Shown: positions 1-6,602 of the stretch, piece after piece
Position numbering within the stretch: the stretch's first letter is position 1
How the letters are laid out: each line of letters opens with the position of its first letter
From: Acidobacteriota bacterium
Lineage (GTDB): Bacteria; Acidobacteriota; Terriglobia; Terriglobales; Acidobacteriaceae
DNA length: 37,228 nucleotides
Reading direction: 5' to 3'
Assembly (NCBI GenBank): GCA_013285705.1
Contig: JABDHA010000040.1
Span: forward strand, 1-37,228
Notes under the pieces: model-generated
Seen by the model: the letters and a program-made list of their open reading frames with translations, nothing else
Told to the model about the DNA's origin: nothing
Database searches by the model: none
Translations under genes and position numbers: made by a program

Positions 1-8
1 GATAGCCT

Positions 9-30
9 GTCCTGAGCGGAGCCGAAGGAA
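9..30. repeat. Dispersed CCTGAGCG-core repeat, copy 1
   Basis: A short stretch with the core CCTGAGCGGAGCCGAAGG. Related stretches occur at 20216-20246 and 34349-34384, so the motif is present three times in this window. Repeats of this style are scattered between genes in many acidobacterial genomes. No coding function is proposed for this copy. The rest of 1-336 contains a second repeat (192-221) and no supported gene. Confidence 0.55.
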
Positions 31-191
31 AGAATCCATGCGATGCCGAACCACCACCAGCGCCGGAACCCTTTCAACCTCAGATACGACCGTGCACGAA
101 AAAGCATCTAACCCACGCCCTCTCAGGAATTTACAAAAAACACCCCCGGGGGAGCCACCCATGTACAACGAGAAGACGGGAGTGGATTGCG

Positions 192-221
192 AGGGTGCCC
201 CCCATCTCGAGATGTGGGATA
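192..221. repeat. Dispersed GGGTGCCCC-type hairpin repeat, copy 1
   Basis: GGGTGCCCC is followed by the perfect palindrome CATCTCGAGATG and then TGGGAT. The same architecture, with GGGTGCCCC followed by a small hairpin and a closing TGGGT, recurs at 34432-34463. It is likely a dispersed intergenic repeat family. Open frames crossing it (38-307, and the upstream part of 195-734) do not look like protein. Confidence 0.45.
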
Positions 222-336
222 GGGATGATCCAATGTCTCAAAAGCGAGATATGCGCACCCAAGTTAAGATCTGGCCACCCGCCTCCGTCCTTCCGGGATC
301 GGGATAGGATGAGACATCGCTCACCGGAGGGTCGGC

Positions 337-734
337 ATGCGTCCTCAGTCCGAAGGAATTCTCGAGTCGTCGCTGTACGTCAAGGATGTGGCTGTTCCGT
401 TCGATTTTACGAAAGGATCTTCGGGTTTTGCGTCATCAGCGATTTCGGAGAACGCGGCTGCGCGATGCAAGCCGGCAATCGGCAGGTCTTGTTGTTGTTT
501 AAGAAGGGTGGTTCGCTTCAGATCCAATCTCCGCATGACGGCAGCGGCGAGCTTCATGTCGCCTTCGCGATTCCCGCTTCTGAGCTGGCGAACTGGGAAG
601 CGTGGCTGGCGGAGAACGAAATCGTGGTGGAAGAGAAGCGCACGTGGGAGCGTGGTGGCCAGAGCCTTTACTTTCGGGACCCGGACCGCCATCTAGTAGA
701 ACTCGCAACACCGGGTGTTTGGTCGATCTATTGA
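337..734 (+). pseudogene. VOC (glyoxalase/bleomycin-resistance) family protein, frameshifted
   Basis: The gene starts at ATG 337 in one frame (MRPQSEGILESSLYVKDVA), and the family homology continues from about position 392 in another frame (SVRFYERIFGF onward) to the stop at 734. The two halves join into one normal VOC protein of about 132 residues if a single base is restored near 390-395. The second half carries the usual VOC ending, YFRDPDRHLVELATPG, including the conserved glutamate that commonly binds metal. As written, neither frame alone makes a complete domain. This is either a genuine single-base deletion or a sequencing error. Substrate unknown. It stands alone, with no operon partner. 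Confidence 0.75.
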
Positions 735-908
735 CACTGAAAGATTGTCTCGAGTGTCCCGCGATTCAGGTCGCTCCTGAACTAGCCCACTCTAGTTGAC
801 GCAGTTAGCGAAAAAAACCACTGTTGCTCCAAATCCTCAAGGACCTAATTGATATTGATCCTATATTTTCGAGACTCACGAAAGGCCGAAACTGAATTGG
901 CGGACCGC

Positions 909-930
909 GTCCCGGGCGAAGGCCCGGGAC
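909..930. repeat. Perfect 9-bp stem hairpin with GAAG loop
   Basis: GTCCCGGGC (909-917) and GCCCGGGAC (922-930) pair perfectly around a GAAG tetraloop. No T-run follows on either strand, so it is not a typical intrinsic terminator. It lies in the gene-free stretch 735-1080. Apart from this hairpin and a possible weak promoter for the downstream riboswitch transcript near 1016-1045 (TTGCAT, then TACAAC after 18 bases), nothing else was recognised in that stretch. Confidence 0.5.
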
Positions 931-1080
931 TTGTAGCCGGCCTAAAATGCTTGATTTGGGAATAACGGCATCGTTTGCCCCACAGGAGTCGTACAAACGT
1001 TTCGTTGAGGGGGACTTGCATCGCTCCCGGAGCCTGTGTTACAACATAAACATTCAAGTTTGCTCCTTGTGAGCGAGCCT

Positions 1081-1198
1081 GAATTTCATGAAGAGTGGCT
1101 GAGGGACGGGCCCTGTGACGCCACGACAACCGGCTCAAGCAATTTGAGACATCGGTGTCAACTCTCGCTCACCTTAAGTGGTGGGGAACATGAGATTC
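1081..1198 (+). ncRNA. SAM-I (S-box) riboswitch
   Basis: The leader matches the S-box core: AAGAGTGGCTGAGGGA, then GGCCC, TGA, a CC-containing segment and CAACCGG, followed by the downstream GGTGTCAA segment. The closing P1 helix is nine pairs (1081-1089 with 1190-1198, including one G-T). A P4-like hairpin, CTCACC/GGTGGG, sits just before the 3' strand of P1. S-box RNAs bind S-adenosylmethionine and normally shut off methionine or cysteine genes. The aptamer lies 147 bases upstream of the threonine-synthase-like gene at 1346 and in the same direction. The expression platform is not clear: a weak hairpin (1283-1296) followed by TTTTT (1300-1304) may be the terminator. Confidence 0.85.
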
Positions 1199-1345
1199 GG
1201 GGTGCAAGCTGTATCGCATCTCGCTAAATCCCAGGTGTTAGTAGTAAGGCTGTACCAATAGAGTAGTCGTCACGCAGTGCCCGTGCATTTTTGCACCCGT
1301 TTTTAGTTGACGGGTCTGAAAGCCGCTCTCGGATGCGAGGGCAGA

Positions 1346-2617
1346 ATGGCTTTATCTTACGAGTTGTGTTGTCGGGAATGCGGGAAGCGGTATGCGAACC
1401 AGCCGCTCTCGATTTGTGACGAGTGTTTCTCGCCGCTGGAAGTTGTTGTTGATCTGGACGCCGCAAAAAAGACGGTGACGCGCGAGTCGATTGCGCAGGG
1501 TCCTACCAATATGTGGCGCTACCAGGCGCTGCTGCCGGTCCCCGAAGATTACGTTCCGCAGACGCCTGCGGGATGGACGCCGCTGCTGAAGGCTCCGCGG
1601 CTGGCCGACAGGATCGGCGCCAAAAATCTCTACATTAAGAATGACGCCGTGTGCATGCCCACGCTGAGCTTTAAGGATCGCGTGGTGGCCGTAGCACTCG
1701 CAAACGCCCAACGCTTCGGGTTCGATACGGTCGGCTGCTCGTCGACGGGGAACCTGGCGAACTCAGTGGCAGCGCAGGCGGCGCGGCTGGGGCTGAAGAC
1801 CTACATTCTCGTCCCTGCTGATCTGGAAGCAGCGAAGATCCTGAATACGCAGGTGTATGGCGCGAACCTGATTCGCATCGATGGCAACTACGATCACGTG
1901 AACCGGCTCTCGTCGCAAATTGCGGACCGCTACAACTGGGGGTTCGTGAATGTGAACCTGCGCCCTTACTACGCAGAAGGATCGAAGACGGTGGGCTTTG
2001 AGATTGCCGAGCAGCTTGGTTGGCGCTTGCCGGACAACGTGGTGGTGCCGATGGCGGGCGGGTCGCTGATTACGAAGATTCGCAAGGCCTTCAAGGAGTT
2101 GATTGCGCTCGGTCTGGTGGAACCGAAGGACGTTCGCTTCTTTGGAGCGCAGGCTACCGGCTGCTCACCGATTGCGAAGGCGGTAAAGACGGGCGCGGAC
2201 CATATCGAACCGCAGAAGCCGTCGACGATTGCACGATCGCTGGCGATTGGGAACCCTGCAGACGGTGTGTATGCGGCGAAGGCGATTCGCGAGAGTGGTG
2301 GCTGGGCCGAGGATGTGTCGGATGTCGAGATCGTGTCCGGCATTCAAGAGTTGGCGGAGACGGAAGGCATCTTTACCGAGACGGCTGGCGGCGTAACAAC
2401 CGCAGTGACCGCGAGGCTGTATGCGCATGGCCGCATCAAGGCCGATGATCTGACGGTGAGCTGCATCACGGGCAACGGGTTGAAGACGACCGATGTGCTG
2501 GCTGGTGCGTATGAGACGGAAGAGGCGATTCGTCCGCGGCTGACAGACTTTGAGAACTACATCAACGAAATTAAGGAATTGAACGAGCTGGTATCGGGAG
2601 GTGGAAATGTCCGTTAG
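1346..2617 (+). CDS. Threonine-synthase-like PLP enzyme under a SAM riboswitch
   Basis: 423 residues, fold type II PLP enzyme of the threonine synthase family. The N-terminus carries a zinc-ribbon-like pair (C9xxC12 and C24xxC27). The PLP lysine is K110 in PTLSFKDR, followed by the phosphate-contacting STGNLA segment (133-138). The start is ATG 1346, preceded by GAGGGCAGA; an upstream in-frame start at 1307 adds residues with no family character. Canonical family members make threonine from O-phosphohomoserine. The S-box riboswitch upstream and the overlapping CysO-like gene downstream suggest that this paralogue replaces the phosphate with sulfur to make homocysteine. That role is inference; plain threonine synthase remains the default annotation. 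Confidence 0.85.
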   Translation: MALSYELCCRECGKRYANQPLSICDECFSPLEVVVDLDAAKKTVTRESIAQGPTNMWRYQALLPVPEDYVPQTPAGWTPLLKAPRLADRIGAKNLYIKNDAVCMPTLSFKDRVVAVALANAQRFGFDTVGCSSTGNLANSVAAQAARLGLKTYILVPADLEAAKILNTQVYGANLIRIDGNYDHVNRLSSQIADRYNWGFVNVNLRPYYAEGSKTVGFEIAEQLGWRLPDNVVVPMAGGSLITKIRKAFKELIALGLVEPKDVRFFGAQATGCSPIAKAVKTGADHIEPQKPSTIARSLAIGNPADGVYAAKAIRESGGWAEDVSDVEIVSGIQELAETEGIFTETAGGVTTAVTARLYAHGRIKADDLTVSCITGNGLKTTDVLAGAYETEEAIRPRLTDFENYINEIKELNELVSGGGNVR

Positions 2618-2969
2618 AGTATTGTTGCCGAATGCGTTTCAGAAGCACACGAATGGCGCGAAAGAGATTCAGTCGAGCGCGAGCAATTTGCCGCAGCTGA
2701 TTGATGAGATTGAAGTCACGTTTCCAGCGTTGAAGACGCACTTGCGCGATGAGACGGGGAACGTGCGGCGGTTCATCAACTTCTATGTAAACGAGGAAGA
2801 CATTCGCTTCCTCGGCAATGAGAAGTATGCGTTCAAAGATGGCGATGAGGTCCTGTTAATCCCGTCGATCGCCGGTGGGTGCTGGCCGGACGGGCAAACG
2901 CGCTTCGCGCCAAACTGCAAGTGCTCCTGCTGTTCGTATTGCGGGCAGGAAGAGTGCGCCTGCTACTGA
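2607..2969 (+). CDS. CysO/MoaD-family sulfur carrier with Cys-rich C-terminal tail
   Basis: 120 residues. Residues 1-91 form a ubiquitin-like MoaD/ThiS domain closest in style to mycobacterial CysO: the segment FINFYVNEEDIRF resembles the CysO core, and the domain ends in IPSIAGG (Gly90-Gly91). In characterised carriers the glycine pair is the C-terminus and becomes a thiocarboxylate. Here it is followed by 29 residues with eight cysteines (92, 104, 106, 108, 109, 112, 117, 119), ending CKCSCCSYCGQEECACY. The tail would have to be removed, or would serve another role such as metal binding. ATG 2607 overlaps the upstream gene by 11 bases behind a GGGAGGTGG ribosome site; GTG 2601 is an alternative. 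Likely co-translated with the PLP enzyme. Confidence 0.85.
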   Translation: MSVRVLLPNAFQKHTNGAKEIQSSASNLPQLIDEIEVTFPALKTHLRDETGNVRRFINFYVNEEDIRFLGNEKYAFKDGDEVLLIPSIAGGCWPDGQTRFAPNCKCSCCSYCGQEECACY

Positions 2970-2992
2970 AATCCCTCCCCAATGCTCCAGAG

Positions 2993-3025
2993 AAATGCGC
3001 GGATTGATTCCGCGCATTTCTTTTT
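2993..3025 (+). terminator. Intrinsic terminator after the sulfur-carrier gene
   Basis: An 11-bp perfect stem (AAATGCGCGGA, 2993-3003, with 3009-3019) is followed by CTTTTT. It closes the riboswitch-controlled two-gene transcript 23 bases after the stop codon. Confidence 0.9.
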
Positions 3026-3116
3026 CGCGTCCTACTGCCTCACTGCATTTCCTGACAAAAATTTGACGCTTGCTGGTCGCGTATCTCTTGCGTTGGGCGG
3101 ATTCGTGCGCATAGGA

Positions 3117-3147
3117 TTCAAACAATCGTTTGAAACGTTCGTTTAAA
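3117..3147. promoter_or_regulatory. Overlapping palindromes, likely TetR operator
   Basis: TTCAAACAATCGTTTGAA (3117-3134) has perfect 7-bp arms around AATC. A second palindrome, AAACGTTCGTTT (3133-3144), abuts it. The half-site TCGTTTRAA also repeats directly at 3126-3134 and 3139-3147, 13 bases apart. It lies 12-42 bases before the start codon of the TetR gene, as expected for an autorepression site. Confidence 0.65.
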
Positions 3148-3158
3148 TAGAAAAAGTC

Positions 3159-3761
3159 ATGGTTGCTAAGAAAAAGGTTGGGAAAGCGGTGCGTACGAAA
3201 TCTGTTCGCGCATCGGAGCAGGAGGATGCGCGGGCGCGGCTGATTGATGCCGCAATCAAGCTGTTTGCAGAGAAGGGCTACGAGGGGACGAGTGTGCGCG
3301 ATCTGGCGACGGCGGCGGGCGTGAATGTGGCGGCGGTGAGCTACCACTTCGGCAGCAAGGACGCGCTGTATACCGAAGCGCTGCGCTCGTGCCTCGCTCC
3401 ATGTGGAGAGATGCGGGAGCGAATGCAGAAACATCTGGATGCCGCGCTCAAGAACAGATCGCGCAAGTCTGCGGAAGAGGCACTGCGCGGGTGCATTCAG
3501 GATTTTCTTGAGGTGCTGGTGTCGCCGGCGGCCAAGCACAGTCATCTGGTGATGCGCGAACAGTCGGAAGGGAAGCAGCGTTTCGAGCCGGTGATCCGCG
3601 AGTTTTTTCAGCCGGTGGGGAGCATTCTGCGCGAGGTGATTTTGATGCTCGCTCCCGGCCTTCCGGATTTTGCTCTCTGGAATGCGGGGTTTAGAAGATT
3701 CCTTCCGTCTTATGGGGTTGACACCGAAAAATCCGTCCTGCGCTGGCGAAGGACGCAGTGA
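3159..3761 (+). CDS. TetR-family transcriptional regulator (CerR/DUF1956-like), possibly truncated
   Basis: 200 residues. After a basic N-terminal arm, residues 24-70 form a classic TetR helix-turn-helix (RLIDAAIKLFAEKGYEGTS, then VRDLATAAGVNVAAVSYHFG). The ligand-binding half resembles the DUF1956/CerR group up to about LPDFALWNAGF. The last 20 or so residues are basic and unlike the family, and the protein is shorter than the usual 215-225 residues, so the 3' end may have been lost by deletion. Regulators of this group usually sit beside efflux genes; here the next gene is a convergent DinB protein 12 bases away, so no target operon is adjacent. ATG 3159 has little Shine-Dalgarno signal. 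Overlapping palindromes upstream suggest autoregulation. Confidence 0.85.
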   Translation: MVAKKKVGKAVRTKSVRASEQEDARARLIDAAIKLFAEKGYEGTSVRDLATAAGVNVAAVSYHFGSKDALYTEALRSCLAPCGEMRERMQKHLDAALKNRSRKSAEEALRGCIQDFLEVLVSPAAKHSHLVMREQSEGKQRFEPVIREFFQPVGSILREVILMLAPGLPDFALWNAGFRRFLPSYGVDTEKSVLRWRRTQ

Positions 3762-3773
3762 GATTCTAAGAGA

Positions 3774-4271
3774 CTACGTCTTGTCCATCCACACGTCCCA
3801 CGTAACCCGCCCCGCTTCCTCGTCTTCGAGCGGGTGGCCTGCCGCCTTGAGAGCCAGCTTAATCTGGCCGTGGTGGTAGCCCTCGTGCCAGACCATGTGC
3901 TGAAGAAAGAGGATCGGGTGGTCGTAATGGAGATTCATCTCCTGACCCGCTTCGAACCGCCCCTTGACTCCCTCGCGGACCGCTGCGGCGCTCTCGTTCA
4001 GCATCTCCGCGATGTGGGCGGGATCGCGCTCATTTCTCCATTCACCCTCGGGCACTTCTCTGGCAAACTCCGGGGCATCCTCAGAGAGAAAGACCAGCCG
4101 CACATAATGCATGTGCATGAACATCGCCGCCACCGACGGACTGCCTTCCATCGCCCTGGCCTCCAGCCCGCCCTCGGGCAGGGCGCGAAGCAGGTTGACC
4201 AAAATAATGTTGTTCCGGTCCCAGGAATCCAGCAGGACCTCGAGCAGACTCTGGTCGTGTGTTCTCGGCAT
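3774..4271 (-). CDS. DinB-family protein
   Basis: 165 residues from ATG 4271, which has GGAGG five bases upstream; an in-frame ATG at 4292 lacks such a site. DinB-like proteins are four-helix bundles that bind a metal with three histidines. Visible candidates are the histidines in AAMFMHMHYVR and in HMVWHEGYHHGQI near the C-terminus, which is the typical DinB spacing. Members include thiol-dependent transferases and many proteins of unknown role, so the substrate cannot be assigned. It is convergent with the TetR gene and divergent from the aldo/keto reductase. Confidence 0.8.
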   Translation of the reverse strand: MPRTHDQSLLEVLLDSWDRNNIILVNLLRALPEGGLEARAMEGSPSVAAMFMHMHYVRLVFLSEDAPEFAREVPEGEWRNERDPAHIAEMLNESAAAVREGVKGRFEAGQEMNLHYDHPILFLQHMVWHEGYHHGQIKLALKAAGHPLEDEEAGRVTWDVWMDKT

Positions 4272-4312
4272 CCCAACCTCCGTTCGCTGCATCGTAAACG
4301 GCCCAAGTTTAC

Positions 4313-4383
4313 AACCTGTGTACCCATGGGATCATCTACCACTGACAAGAATCTGTTGAGGGTGGATCATTGCCACACAGGTT
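4313..4383. repeat. 9-bp inverted repeat between divergent genes
   Basis: AACCTGTGT (4313-4321) and ACACAGGTT (4375-4383) are perfect reverse complements separated by 53 bases, in the gap between the DinB gene (minus) and the aldo/keto reductase gene (plus). It could be a looped operator pair, or chance. Confidence 0.3.
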
Positions 4384-4468
4384 CGCGCAAGTATCGTTAC
4401 TGGCTGACATCCCCGGCTCCTCCCTGCTCTGATTGGGTGCTGTCGTCGAAGGAAGCAGAGAGCACGCC

Positions 4469-5434
4469 ATGAGGAAGCATGCTTTTGGTGTCACCGGGAT
4501 GCAGGTCGGAGCGGTCGGGTTTGGAGCGGCCGCGATCGGGTTCTCGGCTGCAACCGATAAGACGGTAGATGCATTACTGCGTGCGGCCCTCGACATGGGG
4601 GTCAATGTCATTGACACCGCTGCCATGTACGCTGACAGCGAAGCTAAAATTGGAAAGGCACTACAGGGCCGACGCAGCGAGGCTCTGCTTTTCACCAAGT
4701 GCGGATTATTTGCGCCACCTGGCCTCAGTTTCGCTGGACTTTCCCTGCGATTGAGGCGGGGATTACGGCACTCCTTTGGCCTGGCATATAAATATGAGTC
4801 GTTAGGCTGGCATCCACGCGCGCTGCAATGGAACATCGAGCAAAGCTTACGCCGGTTGAAGACCGACTACATCGACTTGATGCAGCTTCACAGCTGTTCG
4901 GAAGAAATTCTCCGCCAGGGGGACGCAATCGAAGTGCTGCAGCGAGCTCGTGAGGCGGGCAAAGTCCGCCACATCGGCTACTCAACGGATGGAAAAGCAA
5001 CCCCCTATGCAATCGCGTGCGGCCAGTTTGAGGCCCTGCAGATATCGTTAAACATCGCTGACCAGAAATCCCTCGATCGCCTCTTACCACTTGCGATTGG
5101 GCGCGGTATGGGGGTGATTGCAAAACGCCCGATTGCTAACGGTCTCTGGATGAAAAACACCAGGCCAGATTCCATTCACCATCAGACTTACTGGGAAAGG
5201 CTGCAAAAACTGCGCTTCGATTTCCTGTCAGGCGAACGGGCTTTCGAAACGGCATTGCGATTCACGTTGAGCATTCCGGGCGTGGATACTGCCATCGTAG
5301 GGACAACCGATCCGGCTCATCTGCTTCAGAACATTAAACACGTTGAAGCCGGACGCTTAGATCAGGCGGAATTTGCAATGATCCGCGACCGGTGGAAAGA
5401 AGTTGCAGAGCCGGATTGGACGGATCAGGTGTGA
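4469..5434 (+). CDS. Aldo/keto reductase
   Basis: 321 residues, a TIM-barrel NAD(P)H-dependent oxidoreductase. The full AKR catalytic tetrad is present: D49 and Y54 (VNVIDTAAMYADSE), K77 (LLFTKCG) and H141 (DLMQLHSC). The C-terminal cofactor segment is also visible (PGVDTAIVGTTDPAHLLQN). The chosen start is ATG 4469, preceded by AAGGAAGCAGAGAG; an upstream in-frame TTG at 4433 adds 12 residues without family character. The substrate cannot be inferred, and the gene is monocistronic. The protein is soluble and probably cytoplasmic. Confidence 0.92.
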   Translation: MRKHAFGVTGMQVGAVGFGAAAIGFSAATDKTVDALLRAALDMGVNVIDTAAMYADSEAKIGKALQGRRSEALLFTKCGLFAPPGLSFAGLSLRLRRGLRHSFGLAYKYESLGWHPRALQWNIEQSLRRLKTDYIDLMQLHSCSEEILRQGDAIEVLQRAREAGKVRHIGYSTDGKATPYAIACGQFEALQISLNIADQKSLDRLLPLAIGRGMGVIAKRPIANGLWMKNTRPDSIHHQTYWERLQKLRFDFLSGERAFETALRFTLSIPGVDTAIVGTTDPAHLLQNIKHVEAGRLDQAEFAMIRDRWKEVAEPDWTDQV

Positions 5435-5589
5435 TGCGCCGGTAGCCCAGATCAATTCTGTGAAAAATGTGCCGGGATTTCATCCAAGCACGATTTCTTA
5501 GCTTGCATTCACCTAAGAGATGTCACAACGGGATTACCGGGACACGCGATGGCTCTCAGGTGCAATCCAAAGCGGCGTAGACTGGGAAT

Positions 5590-5754
5590 ATGAGCAGAGC
5601 AGACGAGAGCCGCGCAAACCAGAAGTTCTCAGATAAGCAAAGAGCCGCATCGCAAAAAGCAAAAGCCGAGAAAGTTGCGCGAAAGAAAATCGCCAGCCAG
5701 GGCGGAAATCAAGCCACGGCGCAGACCGTCAAAGAGACGCCAGAGAAAGGCTGA
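5590..5754 (+). CDS. Small Lys/Ala/Gln-rich hypothetical protein
   Basis: 54 residues from ATG 5590, highly charged and rich in Lys, Ala and Gln (for example SDKQRAASQKAKAEKVARKK). There is no membrane segment or cysteine. The ribosome site is weak. It lies between the aldo/keto reductase and the convergent channel gene. It could be a small basic, possibly nucleic-acid-associated protein or a fortuitous ORF. The segment 5435-5589 upstream holds nothing else recognisable. Confidence 0.35.
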   Translation: MSRADESRANQKFSDKQRAASQKAKAEKVARKKIASQGGNQATAQTVKETPEKG

Positions 5755-5786
5755 CGTTCCTCGCGACGTAGGCCCAGACACAGCAA

Positions 5787-6515
5787 CTACTCCTCAACCT
5801 TCTCCGACGCCGCCTCCACCCCATAAGCCGACAAAAGCCGCGAAACCAGAACCGCGAGAAACAGCACGCCCAGCAGCGCTTCGGTAATCGTCAACAGACG
5901 TGCTTCACCCGTAACAGGAGTGATGCCGGCTGCACCAAGCGAAGTCATACTGGCGAAGCTGTAGTAGACCGCATCGAGCCGGTTAAAGGCACTGTGGTTG
6001 TTGAGCGTAGGATCGAGATAAAAGGCGCGTGGCTGCAGATAGGCGTCCAGCTGAAAGATGCTGGAGAAACTGAAGCCAACGAAGAGGTAGATGCAAAGGG
6101 CTCCAAAGATAGATTCCGAATCGGCTTGTGGCTTGCCGAAGATCCGGCGAAAAATCACCACAACGATGAAAACATCGAATGCCAATGCGAGAAACGAGTT
6201 CACGACAGCGATTGGACTCCTGAAATCAGCGGCGTAGACCGTGTGCTGCACGATCTCTGGAGCGGCCAGCACCAGGGCCATCACCAGCAGCGACCGGCGC
6301 ATGCTGAGAGCGTAGACCGTAAAGAGAATCACCACACAGAAAAGCGCGCGATAGGAGTAGTAGCGAAAATTGCTTCCGAGCGAATAAGGATAGTAGAGCA
6401 GCACGCCCAGCAGGAAGATGAACAGCCACATAAACTTGTTTCGATACCAGGCGTGGTGACCCTTAGTGGCGGCGCGAATGAGCCTGACTTCTGTATGCGT
6501 ATGCTTGGCAAACAC
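5787..6515 (-). CDS. Two-pore-type (Ion_trans_2) channel family protein with atypical selectivity filter
   Basis: 242 residues with about six hydrophobic segments (roughly 28-45, 54-70, 75-90, 102-123, 136-155 and 206-230). The last two flank a pore loop, AVYYSFASMTSLGAAGITP (182-200). It aligns without gaps to the potassium-channel signature TTLGYGDITP, but the filter Gly-Tyr-Gly-Asp is replaced by Gly-Ala-Ala-Gly (194-197), so potassium selectivity is doubtful. The start is GTG 6515 without a strong ribosome site. It lies downstream of lepB on the same strand with an 87-base gap, so it may be co-transcribed. No C-terminal RCK or cyclic-nucleotide domain is present. Confidence 0.8.
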   Translation of the reverse strand: MFAKHTHTEVRLIRAATKGHHAWYRNKFMWLFIFLLGVLLYYPYSLGSNFRYYSYRALFCVVILFTVYALSMRRSLLVMALVLAAPEIVQHTVYAADFRSPIAVVNSFLALAFDVFIVVVIFRRIFGKPQADSESIFGALCIYLFVGFSFSSIFQLDAYLQPRAFYLDPTLNNHSAFNRLDAVYYSFASMTSLGAAGITPVTGEARLLTITEALLGVLFLAVLVSRLLSAYGVEAASEKVEE

Positions 6516-6602
6516 GCGGCCATGCTAGCACGAATGCGTGTGGCGGGCGACCCATTTCCCGCGCCTCACATCACGCACCCGCTGTCTCTCTTTCCTTACA
6601 TC

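Noticed and set aside
195-734. Open frame of 179 codons read as one long protein
   Set aside because: Only the part after about 392 is VOC-like; the first 65 residues come from repeat DNA and the wrong frame of the VOC N-terminus. Treated as a frameshifted gene starting at 337.
1283-1304. Riboswitch terminator hairpin GTGCA/TGCAC followed by TTTTT
   Set aside because: The stem is only five pairs with an AT loop. It is mentioned as a possible expression platform but not strong enough to list as a terminator.
2856-3545. 229-codon minus-strand frame
   Set aside because: It is antisense to the sulfur-carrier tail, a strong terminator and the TetR gene, all of which are well supported. No family character.
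5675-5887. Pro/Arg-rich 70-residue frame
   Set aside because: It overlaps the small ORF at 5590 and the 3' end of the channel gene; low-complexity translation of the opposite strand.
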